In this document: positions 1 to 15,200 of the stretch, one piece after another
How the letters are laid out: each line of letters begins with the position of its first letter
Position numbering within the stretch: position 1 is the first letter of the stretch
Position numbers and translations under genes: made by a program
Assembly: GCA_963920705.1 (NCBI GenBank)
Contig: CAWUCO010000060.1
Span: forward strand, 1,178,001 to 1,242,000
Reading direction: 5' to 3'
Length of the DNA: 64,000 nucleotides
From: Odiellus spinosus
Taxonomy: Eukaryota; Arthropoda; Arachnida; Opiliones; Phalangiidae
The notes under the pieces: model-generated
Databases searched by the model: none
The model's input: the letters and a program-made list of their open reading frames with translations, nothing else
What the model was told of the DNA's origin: nothing

Positions 1-3000
1 ATACTTGGAAAATTTGTAAATCTATACTTGGGAAATTTGTGGATCTATACTTGGGAAATTTGTGGATCTATACTTTGGAAATTTTTGGATCTATACTTGG
101 GAAATTTGTGGATCTATACTTGGGAAATTTGTAAATCTATACTTGGGAAATTTGTAAATCTATACTTGGGAAATTTGTAAATCTATACTTGGGAAATTTG
201 TAAATCTATGCTTGGGAAATTTGTAAATCTATACTTGGGAAATTTGTAAATCTATACTTGGGAAATTTGTGGATAAATACTTGGGAAATTTGTTTATAAA
301 TACTTGGGGAATTTGTGGATAAATACTTGGGAAATTTGTGGATCTATACTTGGGAAATTTGTGGATCTATACTTGGGAAATTTGTGGATCTATACTTGGG
401 AAATTTGTGGATCTATACTTTGGAAATTTGTAAATCTATACTTTGGAAATTTGTAAATCTATACTTGGGAAATTTGTAAATCTATACTTGGGAAATTTGT
501 AAATCTATACTTGGGAAAATTTGTAAATCTATACTTGGAAAATTTGTAAATCTATACTTGGGAAATTTGTAAATCTATACTTTGGAAATTTGTAAATCTA
601 TACTTGGGAAAATTTGTAAATCTATACTTGGAAAATTTGTAAATCTATACTTGGGAAATTTGTAAATCTATACTTGGGAAATTTGTAAATCTATACTTGG
701 GAAATTTGTGGATCTATACTTGGGAAATTTGTGGATCTATACTTTGGAAATTTGTAAATCTATACTTGGGAAATTTGTGGATCTATACTTGGGAAATTTG
801 TAAATCTATACTTGGGAAATTTGTAAATCTATACTTGGGAAATTTTTAAATTTATACTTGAGAAATTTGTAAATCTATACTTGGGAAATTTGTAAATCTA
901 TACTTGGGAAATTTGTAAATCTATACTTGTGAAATTTGTAAAACTATACTTGGGAAATTTGTGGATCTATACTTGGGAAATTTGTGGATCTATACTTTGG
1001 AAATTTGTAAATCTATACTTGGGAAATTTGTGGATCTATACTTGGGAAATTTGTAAATCTATACTTGGGAAAATTTGTAAATCTATACTTGGGAAATTTG
1101 TGGATCTATACTTGGGAAATTTGTAAATCTATACTTGGGAAAATTTGTAAATCTATACTTGGGAAATTTGTAAATCTATACTTGGGAAATTTGTAAATCT
1201 ATACTTGGGAAATTTGTAAATCTATACTTGGGAAATTTGTAAATCTATACTTGGGAAATTTGTAAATCTATACTTGGGAAATTTTTAAATTTATACTTGA
1301 GAAATTTGTAAATCTATACTTGGGAAATTTGTAAATCTATACTTGGGAAATTTGTAAATCTATACTTGTGAAATTTGTAAAACTATACTTGGGAAATTTG
1401 TGGATCTATACTTGGGAAATTTGTGGATCTATACTTGGGAAATTTGTAAATCTATACTTGGGAAATTTGTAAATCTATACTTGGGAAATTTGTAAATCTA
1501 TACTTGGGAAATTTGTAAATCTATACTTGGGAAATTTGTAAATCTATACTTGGGAAATTTGTAAATCTATACTTGGGAAATTTGTAAATCTATACTTGGG
1601 AAATTTTTAAATTTATACTTGAGAAATTTGTAAATCTATACTTGGGAAATTTGTAAATCTATACTTGGGAAATTTGTAAATCTATACTTGGGAAAATTTG
1701 TAAATCTATACTTGGGAAATTTGTAAATCTATACTTGGGAAATTTTTAAATCTATACTTGGGAAATTTGTGGATCTATACTTGGGAAATTTGTGGATCTA
1801 TACTTTGGAAATTTGTAAATCTATACTTGGGAAATTTGTAAATCTATACTTTGGAAATTTGTAAATCTATACTTGGGAAATTTGTAAATCTATACTTGGG
1901 AAATTTGTAAATCTATACTTGGGAAATTTGTAAATCTATACTTGGGAAATTTGTAAATCTATACTTGGGAAATTTGTAAATCTATACTTGGGAAATTTGT
2001 AAATCTATACTTGGGAAATTTGTAAATCTATACTTGGGAAATTTGTAAATCTATACTTGGGAAATTTTTAAATTTATACTTGAGAAATTTGTAAATCTAT
2101 ACTTGGGAAATTTGTGGATCTATACTTGGGAAATTTTTGGATCTATACTTGGGAAATTTGTAAATCTATACTTGGGAAATTTGTAAATCTATACTTGGGA
2201 AATTTGTAAATCTATACTTGGGAAATTTGTAAATCTATACTTGGGAAATTTGTAAATCTATACTTGGGAAATTTTTAAATTTATACTTGAGAAATTTGTA
2301 AATCTATACTTGGGAAATTTGTAAATCTATACTTGGGAAATTTGTAAATCTATACTTGGGAAAATTTGTAAATCTATACTTGGGAAATTTGTAAATCTAT
2401 ACTTGGGAAATTTTTAAATCTATACTTGGGAAATTTGTGGATCTATACTTGGGAAATTTGTGGATCTATACTTTGGAAATTTGTAAATCTATACTTGGGA
2501 AATTTGTAAATCTATACTTTGGAAATTTGTAAATCTATACTTGGGAAATTTGTAAATCTATACTTGGGAAATTTGTAAATCTATACTTGGGAAATTTGTA
2601 AATCTATACTTGGGAAATTTGTGGATCTATACTTGGGAAATTAATGGATCTATACTTTGGAAATTTGTAAATCTATACTTGGGAAATTTGTAAATCTATA
2701 CTTGGGAAACTTGTAAATCTATACTTGGGAAAATTTGTAAATCTATACTTAGAAAATTTGTAAATCTATACTTGGGAAATTTGTAAATCTATACTTGAGA
2801 AATTTGTGGATCTATACTTGGGAAATTTGTGGATCTATACTTTTTAAATTTGTAAATCTATACTTGGGAAATTTGTGGATCTATACTTGGGAAATTTGTG
2901 GATCTATACTTTGGAAATTTGTAAATCTATACTTGGGAAATTTGTAAATCTATACTTGGGAAATTTGTAAATCTATACTTGGGAAATTTGTAAATCTATA

Positions 3001-6000
3001 CTTGGGAAATTTGTGGATCTATACTTGGGAAATTTGTGGATCTATACTTGGGAAATTTGTAAATCTATACTTGGGAAATTTGTAAATCTATACTTGGGAA
3101 ATTTGTAAATCTATACTTGGGAAATTTGTAAATCTATACTTGGGAAATTTTTAAATTTATACTTGAGAAATTCGTAAATCTATACTTGGGAAATTTGTAA
3201 ATCTATACTTGGGAAATTTGTAAATCTATACTTGGGAAATTTGTAAATCTATACTTGTGAAATTTGTAAAACTATACCTGGGAAATTTGTGGATCTATAC
3301 TTGGGAAATTTGTGGATCTATACTTTGGAAATTTGTAAATCTATACTTGGGAAATTTGTAAATCTATACTTGGGAAATTTGTAAATCTATACTTTGGAAA
3401 TTTGTAAATCTATACTTGGGAAATTTGTAAATCTATACTTGGGAAATTTGTAAATCTATACTTGGGAAATTTGTAAATCTATACTTGGAAAATTTGTAAA
3501 TCTATACTTATGAAATTTGTGGATCTATACTTGGGAAATTTGTGGATCTATACTTTGGAAATTTTTGGATCTATACTTGGGAAATTTGTGGATCTATACT
3601 TGGGAAATTTGTAAATCTATACTTGGGAAATTTGTAAATCTATACTTGGGAAATTTGTAAATCTATACTTGGGAAATTTGTAAATCTATGCTTGGGAAAT
3701 TTGTAAATCTATACTTGGGAAATTTGTAAATCTATACTTGGGAAATTTGTGGATAAATACTTGGGAAATTTGTTTATAAATACTTGGGGAATTTGTGGAT
3801 AAATACTTGGGAAATTTGTGGATCTATACTTGGGAAATTTGTGGATCTATACTTGGGAAATTTGTGGATCTATACTTGGGAAATTTGTGGATCTATACTT
3901 GGGAAATTTGTGGATCTATACTTTGGAAATTTGTAAATCTATACTTTGGAAATTTGAAAATCTATACTTGGGAAATTTGTAAATCTATACTTGGGAAATT
4001 TGTAAATCTATACTTGGGAAAATTTGTAAATCTATACTTGGAAAATTTGTAAATCTATACTTGGGAAATTTGTAAATCTATACTTTGGAAATTTGTAAAT
4101 CTATACTTGGGAAAATTTGTAAATCTATACTTGGAAAATTTGTAAATCTATACTTGGGAAATTTGTAAATCTATACTTGGGAAATTTGTAAATCTATACT
4201 TGGGAAATTTGTGGATCTATACTTGGGAAATTTGTGGATCTATACTTTGGAAATTTGTAAATCTATACTTGGGAAATTTGTGGATCTATACTTGGGAAAT
4301 TTGTGGATCTATACTTTGGAAATTTGTAAATCTATACTTGGGAAATTTGTAAATCTATACTTGGGAAATTTGTAAATCTATACTTGGGAAATTTGTGGAT
4401 CTATACTTGGGAAATTTGTGGATAAATACTTGGGAAATTTGTTTATAAATACTTGGGGAATTTGTGGATAAATACTTGGGAAATTTGTGGATCTATACTT
4501 GGGAAAATTTGTAAATCTATACTTGGAAAATTTGTAAATCTATACTTGGGAAATTTGTAAATCTATACTTTGGAAATTTGTAAATCTATACTTGGGAAAT
4601 TTGTAAATCTATACTTGGGAAAATTTGTAAATCTATACTTGGGAAAATTTGTAAATCTATACTTGGGAAATTTGTAAATCTATACTTGGGAAATTTGTAA
4701 ATCTATACTTGGGAAATTTGTAAATCTATACTTGGAAAATTTGTAAATCTATACTTGGGAAATTTGTAAATCTATACTTGGGAAATTTGTAAATCTATAC
4801 TTGGGAAATTTGTGGATCTATACTTGGGAAATTTGTGGATCTATACTTTGGAAATTTGTAAATCTATACTTGGGAAATTTGTGGATCTATACTTGGGAAA
4901 TTTGTGGATCTATACTTTGGAAATTTGTAAATCTATACTTGGGAAATTTGTAAATCTATACTTGGGAAATTTGTAAATCTATACTTGGGAAATTTGTGGA
5001 TCTATACTTGGGAAATTTGTGGATAAATACTTGGGAAATTTGTTTATAAATACTTGGGGAATTTGTGGATAAATACTTGGGAAATTTGTGGATCTATACT
5101 TGGGAAATTTGTGGATCTATACTTGGGAAATTTGTTTATCTATACTTTGGAAATTTGTAAATCTATACTTTGGAAATTTGTAAATCTATACTTGGGAAAT
5201 TTGTAAATCTATACTTGGGAAAATTTGTAAATCTATACTTGGAAAATTTGTAAATCTATACTTGGGAAATTTGTAAATCTATACTTTGGAAATTTGTAAA
5301 TCTATACTTGGGAAATTTGTAAATCTATACTTGGGAAAATTTGTAAATCTATACTTGGGAAATTTGTAAATCTATACTTGGGAAATTTGTGGATCTATAC
5401 TTGGGAAATTTGTGGATCTATACTTTGGAAATTTGTAAATCTATACTTGGGAAATTTGTGGATCTATACTTGGGAAATTTGTGGATCTATACTTTGGAAA
5501 TTTGTAAATCTATACTTGGGAAATTTGTAAATCTATACTTGGGAAATTTGTAAATCTATACTTGGGAAATTTGTAAATCTATACTTGGGAAATTTGTGGA
5601 TCTATACTTGGGAAATTTGTAAATCTATACTTGGGAAATTTGTAAATCTATACTTGGGAAATTTGTAAATCTATACTTGGGAAATTTTTAAATTTATACT
5701 TGAAAAATTTGTAAATCTATACTTGGGAAATTTGTGGATCTATACTTGGGAAATTTGTGGATCTATACTTGGGAAATTTGTAAATCTATACTTGGGAAAT
5801 TTGTAAATCTAGACTTGGGAAATTTGTAAATCTATACTTGGGAAATTTGTAAATCTATACTTGGGAAATTTGTAAATCTATACTTGGGAAATTTGTAAAT
5901 CTATACTTGGGAAATTTGTAAATCTATACTTGGGAAATTTGTAAATCTATACTTGGGAAATTTTTAAATTTATACTTGAGAAATTTGTAAATCTATACTT

Positions 6001-6960
6001 GGGAAATTTGTAAATCTATACTTGGGAAATTTGTAAATCTATACTTGGGAAAATTTGTAAATCTATACTTGGGAAATTTGTAAATCTATACTTGGGAAAT
6101 TTTTAAATCTATACTTGGGAAATTTGTGGATCTATACTTGGGAAATTTGTGGATCTATACTTTGGAAATTTGTAAATCTATACTTGGGAAATTTGTAAAT
6201 CTATACTTTGGAAATTTGTAAATCTATACTTGGGAAATTTGTAAATCTATACTTGGGAAATTTGTAAATCTATACTTGGGAAATTTGTAAATCTATACTT
6301 GGGAAATTTGTGGATCTATACTTGGGAAATTAATGGATCTATACTTTGGAAATTTGTAAATCTATACTTGGGAAATTTGTAAATCTATACTTGGGAAACT
6401 TGTAAATCTATACTTGGGAAAATTTGTAAATCTATACTTAGAAAATTTGTAAATCTATACTTGGGAAATTTGTAAATCTATACTTGAGAAATTTGTGGAT
6501 CTATACTTGGGAAATTTGTGGATCTATACTTTTTAAATTTGTAAATCTATACTTGGGAAATTTGTGGATCTATACTTGGGAAATTTGTGGATCTATACTT
6601 TGGAAATTTGTAAATCTATACTTGGGAAATTTGTAAATCTATACTTGGGAAATTTGTAAATCTATACTTGGGAAATTTGTAAATCTATACTTGGGAAATT
6701 TGTGGATCTATACTTGGGAAATTTGTGGATCTATACTTGGGAAATTTGTAAATCTATACTTGGGAAATTTGTAAATCTATACTTGGGAAATTTGTAAATC
6801 TATACTTTGGAAATTTTTAAATCTATACTTGGGAAATTTGTAAATCTATACTTGGGAAATTTGTAAATCTATACTTGGGAAATTTGTAAATCTATACTTG
6901 GAAAATTTGTAAATCTATACTTGGGAAATTTGTGGATCTATACTTGGGAAATTTGTGGAT
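1..6960. repeat. Higher-order repeat of about 3.4-3.5 kb in the left array
   Basis: The variant order in 61-420 recurs at 3541-3900 (offset 3480), including the marker CTTTGGAAATTTTTGG and the GGATAAATAC / TTTATAAATAC / TTGGGGAATTT trio. The next ATTTTTGGAT markers of this kind fall near 6973, 10041, 12969 and 17336, so the large unit recurs at roughly 2.9-4.4 kb with internal gains and losses of monomers. Read by eye; not an alignment. Confidence 0.75.
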
Positions 6961-7549
6961 CTATACTTTGGAAATTTTTGGATCTATACTTGGGAAATTT
7001 GTGGATCTATACTTGGGAAATTTGTAAATCTATACTTGGGAAATTTGTAAATCTATACTTGGGAAATTTGTAAATCTATACTTGGGAAATTTGTAAATCT
7101 ATACTTGGGAAATTTGTAAATCTATACTTGGGAAATTTGTGGATAAATACTTGGGAAATTTGTTTATAAATACTTGGGGAATTTGTGGATAAATACTTGG
7201 GAAATTTGTGGATCTATACTTGGGAAATTTGTGGATCTATACTTGGGAAATTTGTGGATCTATACTTGGGAAATTTGTGGATCTATACTTTGGAAATTTG
7301 TAAATCTATACTTTGGAAATTTGTAAATCTATACTTGGGAAATTTGTAAATCTATACTTGGGAAATTTGTAAATCTATACTTGGGAAAATTTGTAAATCT
7401 ATACTTGGGAAAATTTGTAAATCTATACTTGGAAAATTTGTAAATCTATACTTGGGAAATTTGTAAATCTATACTTTGGAAATTTGTAAATCTATACTTG
7501 GGAAAATTTGTAAATCTATACTTGGAAAATTTGTAAATCTATACTTGGG

Positions 7550-9235
7550 AAATTTGTAAATCTATACTTGGGAAATTTGTAAATCTATACTTGGGAAATT
7601 TGTGGATCTATACTTGGGAAATTTGTGGATCTATACTTTGGAAATTTGTAAATCTATACTTGGGAAATTTGTGGATCTATACTTGGGAAATTTGTGGATC
7701 TATACTTTGGAAATTTGTAAATCTATACTTGGGAAATTTGTAAATCTATACTTGGGAAATTTGTAAATCTATACTTGGGAAATTTGTGGATCTATACTTG
7801 GGAAATTTGTGGATAAATACTTGGGAAATTTGTTTATAAATACTTGGGGAATTTGTGGATAAATACTTGGGAAATTTGTGGATCTATACTTGGGAAATTT
7901 GTGGATCTATACTTGGGAAATTTGTTTATCTATACTTTGGAAATTTGTAAATCTATACTTTGGAAATTTGTAAATCTATACTTGGGAAATTTGTAAATCT
8001 ATACTTGGGAAATTTGTAAATCTATACTTGGGAAAATTTGTAAATCTATACTTGGAAAATTTGTAAATCTATACTTGGGAAATTTGTAAATCTATACTTT
8101 GGAAATTTGTAAATCTATACTTGGGAAATTTGTAAATCTATACTTGGGAAAATTTGTAAATCTATACTTGGGAAATTTGTAAATCTATACTTGGGAAATT
8201 TGTGGATCTATACTTGGGAAATTTGTGGATCTATACTTTGGAAATTTGTAAATCTATACTTGGGAAATTTGTGGATCTATACTTGGGAAATTTGTGGATC
8301 TATACTTTGGAAATTTGTAAATCTATACTTGGGAAAATTTGTAAATCTATACTTGGGAAATTTGTAAATCTATACTTGGGAAATTTGTGGATCTATACTT
8401 GGGAAATTTGTGGATCTATACTTTGGAAATTTGTAAATCTATACTTGGGAAATTTGTAAATCTATACTTGGGAAATTTGTAAATCTATACTTGGGAAATT
8501 TGTGGATCTATACTTGGGAAATTTGTGGATCTATACTTTGGAAATTTGTAAATCTATACTTGGGAAATTTGTGGATCTATACTTGGGAAATTTGTGGATC
8601 TATACTTTGGAAATTTGTAAATCTATACTTGGGAAATTTGTAAATCTATACTTGGGAAATTTGTAAATCTATACTTGGGAAATTTGTGGATCTATACTTG
8701 GGAAATTTGTGGATAAATACTTGGGAAATTTGTTTATAAATACTTGGGGAATTTGTGGATAAATACTTGGGAAATTTGTGGATCTATACTTGGGAAATTT
8801 GTGGATCTATACTTGGGAAATTTGTTTATCTATACTTTGGAAATTTGTAAATCTATACTTTGGAAATTTGTAAATCTATACTTGGGAAATTTGTAAATCT
8901 ATACTTGGGAAATTTGTAAATCTATACTTGGGAAAATTTGTAAATCTATACTTGGAAAATTTGTAAATCTATACTTGGGAAATTTGTAAATCTATACTTT
9001 GGAAATTTGTAAATCTATACTTGGGAAATTTGTAAATCTATACTTGGGAAAATTTGTAAATCTATACTTGGGAAATTTGTAAATCTATACTTGGGAAATT
9101 TGTGGATCTATACTTGGGAAATTTGTGGATCTATACTTTGGAAATTTGTAAATCTATACTTGGGAAATTTGTGGATCTATACTTGGGAAATTTGTGGATC
9201 TATACTTTGGAAATTTGTAAATCTATACTTGGGAA
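7550..9235. repeat. Tandem 900-bp higher-order repeat (two copies)
   Basis: Sequence from about 7550 to 8335 recurs at 8450 to 9235 with a constant offset of 900 bp, about 39 monomers, and appears identical line by line. The second copy diverges where an extra A occurs in the first (about 8336). This is a recent local amplification, as expected from unequal exchange or replication slippage in satellite DNA. Confidence 0.85.
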
Positions 9236-12200
9236 ATTTGTAAATCTATACTTGGGAAATTTGTAAATCTATACTTGGGAAATTTGTAAATCTATACTTG
9301 GGAAATTTGTGGATCTATACTTGGGAAATTTGTGGATCTATACTTGGGAAATTTGTGGATCTATACTTGGGAAATTTGTAAATCTATACTTGGGAAATTT
9401 GTAAATCTATACTTGGGAAATTTGTAAATCTATACTTGGGAAATTTGTAAATCTATACTTGGGAAATTTGTAAATCTATACTTGGGAAATTTGTAAATCT
9501 ATACTTGGGAAATTTGTAAATCTATACTTGGGAAATTTGTAAATCTATACTTGGGAAATTTGTAAATCTATACTTGGGAAATTTGTAAATCTATACTTGG
9601 GAAATTTGTAAATCTATACTTGGGAAATTTTTAAATTTATACTTGAGAAATTTGTAAATCTATACTTGGGAAATTTGTAAATCTATACTTGGGAAATTTG
9701 TAAATCTATACTTGGGAAATTTGTAAATCTATACTTGTGAAATTTGTAAAACTATACTTGGGAAATTTGTGGATCTATACTTGGGAAATTTGTGGATCTA
9801 TACTTTGGAAATTTGTAAATCTATACTTGGGAAATTTGTAAATCTATACTTGGGAAATTTGTAAATCTATACTTTGGAAATTTGTAAATCTATACTTGGG
9901 AAATTTGTAAATCTATACTTGGGAAATTTGTAAATCTATACTTGGGAAATTTGTAAATCTATACTTGGAAAATTTGTAAATCTATACTTGGGAAATTTGT
10001 GGATCTATACTTGGGAAATTTGTGGATCTATACTTTGGAAATTTTTGGATCTATACTTGGGAAATTTGTGGATCTATACTTGGGAAATTTGTAAATCTAT
10101 ACTTGGGAAATTTGTAAATCTATACTTGGGAAATTTGTAAATCTATGCTTGGGAAATTTGTAAATCTATACTTGGGAAATTTGTAAATCTATACTTGGGA
10201 AATTTGTGGATAAATACTTGGGAAATTTGTTTATAAATACTTGGGGAATTTGTGGATAAATACTTGGGAAATTTGTGGATCTATACTTGGGAAATTTGTG
10301 GATCTATACTTGGGAAATTTGTGGATCTATACTTGGGAAATTTGTGGATCTATACTTTGGAAATTTGTAAATCTATACTTTGGAAATTTGTAAATCTATA
10401 CTTGGGAAATTTGTAAATCTATACTTGGGAAATTTGTAAATCTATACTTGGGAAATTTGTAAATCTATACTTGGGAAAATTTGTAAATCTATACTTGGAA
10501 AATTTGTAAATCTATACTTGGGAAATTTGTAAATCTATACTTTGGAAATTTGTAAATCTATACTTGGGAAAATTTGTAAATCTATACTTGGAAAATTTGT
10601 AAATCTATACTTGGGAAATTTGTAAATCTATACTTGGGAAATTTGTAAATCTATACTTGGGAAATTTGTGGATCTATACTTGGGAAATTTGTGGATCTAT
10701 ACTTTGGAAATTTGTAAATCTATACTTGGGAAATTTGTGGATCTATACTTGGGAAATTTGTGGATCTATACTTTGGAAATTTGTAAATCTATACTTGGGA
10801 AATTTGTAAATCTATACTTGGGAAATTTGTAAATCTATACTTGGGAAATTTGTGGATCTATACTTGGGAAATTTGTGGATAAATACTTGGGAAATTTGTT
10901 TATAAATACTTGGGGAATTTGTGGATAAATACTTGGGAAATTTGTGGATCTATACTTGGGAAATTTGTGGATCTATACTTGGGAAATTTGTTTATCTATA
11001 CTTTGGAAATTTGTAAATCTATACTTTGGAAATTTGTAAATCTATACTTGGGAAATTTGTAAATCTATACTTGGGAAATTTGTAAATCTATACTTGGGAA
11101 AATTTGTAAATCTATACTTGGAAAATTTGTAAATCTATACTTGGGAAATTTGTAAATCTATACTTTGGAAATTTGTAAATCTATACTTGGGAAATTTGTA
11201 AATCTATACTTGGGAAAATTTGTAAATCTATACTTGGGAAATTTGTAAATCTATACTTGGGAAATTTGTGGATCTATACTTGGGAAATTTGTGGATCTAT
11301 ACTTTGGAAATTTGTAAATCTATACTTGGGAAATTTGTGGATCTATACTTGGGAAATTTGTGGATCTATACTTTGGAAATTTGTAAATCTATACTTGGGA
11401 AATTTGTAAATCTATACTTGGGAAATTTGTAAATCTATACTTGGGAAATTTGTAAATCTATACTTGGGAAATTTGTGGATCTATACTTGGGAAATTTGTG
11501 GATCTATACTTGGGAAATTTGTAAATCTATACTTGGGAAATTTGTAAATCTATACTTGGGAAATTTGTAAATCTATACTTGGGAAATTTGTAAATCTATA
11601 CTTGGGAAATTTGTAAATCTATACTTGGGAAATTTGTAAATCTATACTTGGGAAATTTGTAAATCTATACTTGGGAAATTTGTAAATCTATACTTGGGAA
11701 ATTTGTAAATCTATACTTGGGAAATTTGTAAATCTATACTTGGGAAATTTGTAAATCTATACTTGGGAAATTTGTAAATCTATACTTGGGAAATTTTTAA
11801 ATTTATACTTGAGAAATTTGTAAATCTATACTTGGGAAATTTGTAAATCTATACTTCTGGAAATTTGTAAATCTATACTTGTGAAATTTGTAAAACTATA
11901 CTTGGGAAATTTGTGGATCTATACTTGGGAAATTTGTGGATCTATACTTTGGAAATTTGTAAATCTATACTTGGGAAATTTGTGGATCTATACTTGGGAA
12001 ATTTTTAAATCAATACTTGGGAAAATTTGTAAATCTATACTTGGGAAATTTGTAAATCTATACTTGGGAAATTTTTAAATCTATACTTGGGAAATTTGTA
12101 AATCTATACTTGGGAAATTTGTAAATCTATACTTGGGAAATTTGTAAATCAATACTTGGGAAATTTGTAAATCTATACTTGGGAAATTTGTAAATCTATA

Positions 12201-15200
12201 CTTGGGAAATTTGTAAATCTATACTTGGGAAATTTGTAAATCTATACTTGGGAAATTTGTAAATCTATACTTGGGAAATTTTTAAATTTATACTTGAGAA
12301 ATTTGTAAATCTATACTTGGGAAATTTGTAAATCTATACTTGTGAAATTTGTAAAACTATACTTGGGAAATTTGTGGATCTATACTTGGGAAATTTGTGG
12401 ATCTATACTTTGGAAATTTGTAAATCTATACTTGGGAAATTTGTGGATCTATACTTGGGAAATTTGTAAATCTATACTTGGGAAAATTTGTAAATCTATA
12501 CTTGGGAAATTTGTAAATCTATACTTGGGAAATTTGTAAATCTATACTTGGGAAATTTGTAAATCTATACTTGGGAAATTTGTGGATCTATACTTGGGAA
12601 ATTAATGGATCTATACTTGGGAAATTTGTAAATCTATACTTGGGAAATTTGTAAATCTATACTTGTGAAATTTGTAAAACTATACTTGGGAAATTTGTGG
12701 ATCTATACTTGGGAAATTTGTGGATCTATACTTTGGAAATTTGTAAATCTATACTTGGGAAATTTGTAAATCTATACTTGGGAAATTTGTAAATCTATAC
12801 TTTGGAAATTTGTAAATCTATACTTGGGAAATTTGTAAATCTATACTTGGGAAATTTGTAAATCTATACTTGGGAAATTTGTAAATCTATACTTGGAAAA
12901 TTTGTAAATCTATACTTGGGAAATTGGTGGATCTATACTTGGGAAATTTGTGGATCTATACTTGGGAAATTTTTGGATCTATACTTGGGAAATTTGTGGA
13001 TCTATACTTGGGAAATTTGTAAATCTATACTTGGGAAATTTGTAAATCTATACTTGGGAAATTTGTAAATCTATACTTGGGAAATTTGTAAATCTATACT
13101 TGGGAAATTTGTAAATCTATGCTTGGGAAATTTGTAAATCTATACTTGGGAAATTTGTAAATCTATACTTGGGAAATTTGTGGATAAATACTTGGGAAAT
13201 TTGTTTATAAATACTTGGGGAATTTGTGGATAAATACTTGGGAAATTTGTGGATCTATACTTGGGAAATTTGTGGATCTATACTTGGGAAATTTGTGGAT
13301 CTATACTTGGGAAATTTGTGGATCTATACTTTGGAAATTTGTAAATCTATACTTTGGAAATTTGTAAATCTATACTTGGGAAATTTGTAAATCTATACTT
13401 GGGAAAATTTGTAAATCTATACTTGGGAAAATTTGTAAATCTATACTTGGGAAATTTGTAAATCTATACTTTGGAAATTTGTAAATCTATACTTGGGAAA
13501 TTTGTAAATCTATACTTGGGAAAATTTGTAAATCTATACTTGGAAAATTTGTAAATCTATACTTGGAAAATTTGTAAATCTATACTTGGGAAATTTGTAA
13601 ATCTATACTTGGGAAATTTGTGGATCTATACTTGGGAAATTTGTGGATCTATACTTGGGAAATTTGTGGATCTATACTTTGGAAATTTGTAAATCTATAC
13701 TTGGGAAATTTGTGGATCTATACTTTGGAAATTTGTAAATCTATACTTTGGAAATTTGTAAATCTATACTTGGGAAATTTGTAAATCTATACTTGGGAAA
13801 TTTGTAAATCTATACTTGGGAAATTTGTAAATCTATACTTGGGAAATTTGTGGATCTATACTTGGGAAATTTGTGGATCTATACTTGGGAAATTTGTGGA
13901 TAAATACTTGGGAAATTTGTTTATAAATACTTGGGGAATTTGTGGATAAATACTTGGGAAATTTGTGGATCTATACTTGGGAAATTTGTGGATCTATACT
14001 TGGGAAATTTGTTTATCTATACTTTGGAAATTTGTAAATCTATACTTTGGAAATTTGTAAATCTATACTTGGGAAATTTGTAAATCTATACTTGGGAAAA
14101 TTTGTAAATCTATACTGGGGAAAATTTGTAAATCTATACTTGGAAAATTTGTAAATCTATACTTGGGAAATTTGTAAATCTATACTTTGGAAATTTGTAA
14201 ATCTATACTTGGGAAATTTGTAAATCTATACTTGGGAAAATTTGTAAATCTATACTTGGAAAATTTGTAAATCTATACTTGGGAAATTTGTAAATCTATA
14301 CTTGGGAAATTTGTAAATCTATACTTGGGAAATTTGTGGATCTATACTTTGGAAATTTGTAAATCTATACTTGGGAAATTTGTGGATCTATACTTGGGAA
14401 ATTTGTGGATCTATACTTTGGAAATTTGTAAATCTATACTTGGGAAATTTGTAAATCTATACTTGGGAAATTTGTAAATCTATACTTGGGAAATTTGTAA
14501 ATCTATACTTGGGAAATTTGTGGATCTATACTTGGGAAATTTGTGGATCTATACTTGGGAAATTTGTGGATCTATACTTGGGAAATTTGTAAATCTATAC
14601 TTGGGAAATTTGTAAATCTATACTTGGGAAATTTGTAAATCTATACTTGGGAAATTTGTAAATCTATACTTGGGAAATTTGTAAATCTATACTTGGGAAA
14701 TTTGTAAATCTATACTTGGGAAATTTGTAAATCTATACTTGGGAAATTTGTAAATCTATACTTGGGAAATTTGTAAATCTATACTTGGGAAATTTTTAAA
14801 TTTATACTTGAGAAATTTGTAAATCTATACTTGGGAAATTTGTAAATCTATACTTGGGAAATTTGTAAATCTATACTTGTGAAATTTGTAAAACTATACT
14901 TGGGAAATTTGTGGATCTATACTTTGGAAATTTGTAAATCTATACTTGGGAAATTTGTGGATCTATACTTGGGAAATTTGTGGATCTATACTTGGGAAAT
15001 TTGTAAATCTATACTTGGGAAAATTTGTAAATCTATACTTGGGAAATTTGTAAATCTATACTTGGGAAATTTTTAAATCTATACTTGGGAAATTTGTAAA
15101 TCTATACTTGGGAAATTTGTAAATCTATACTTGGGAAATTTGTAAATCTATACTTGGGAAATTTGTAAATTTATACTTGAGAAATTTGTAAATCTATACT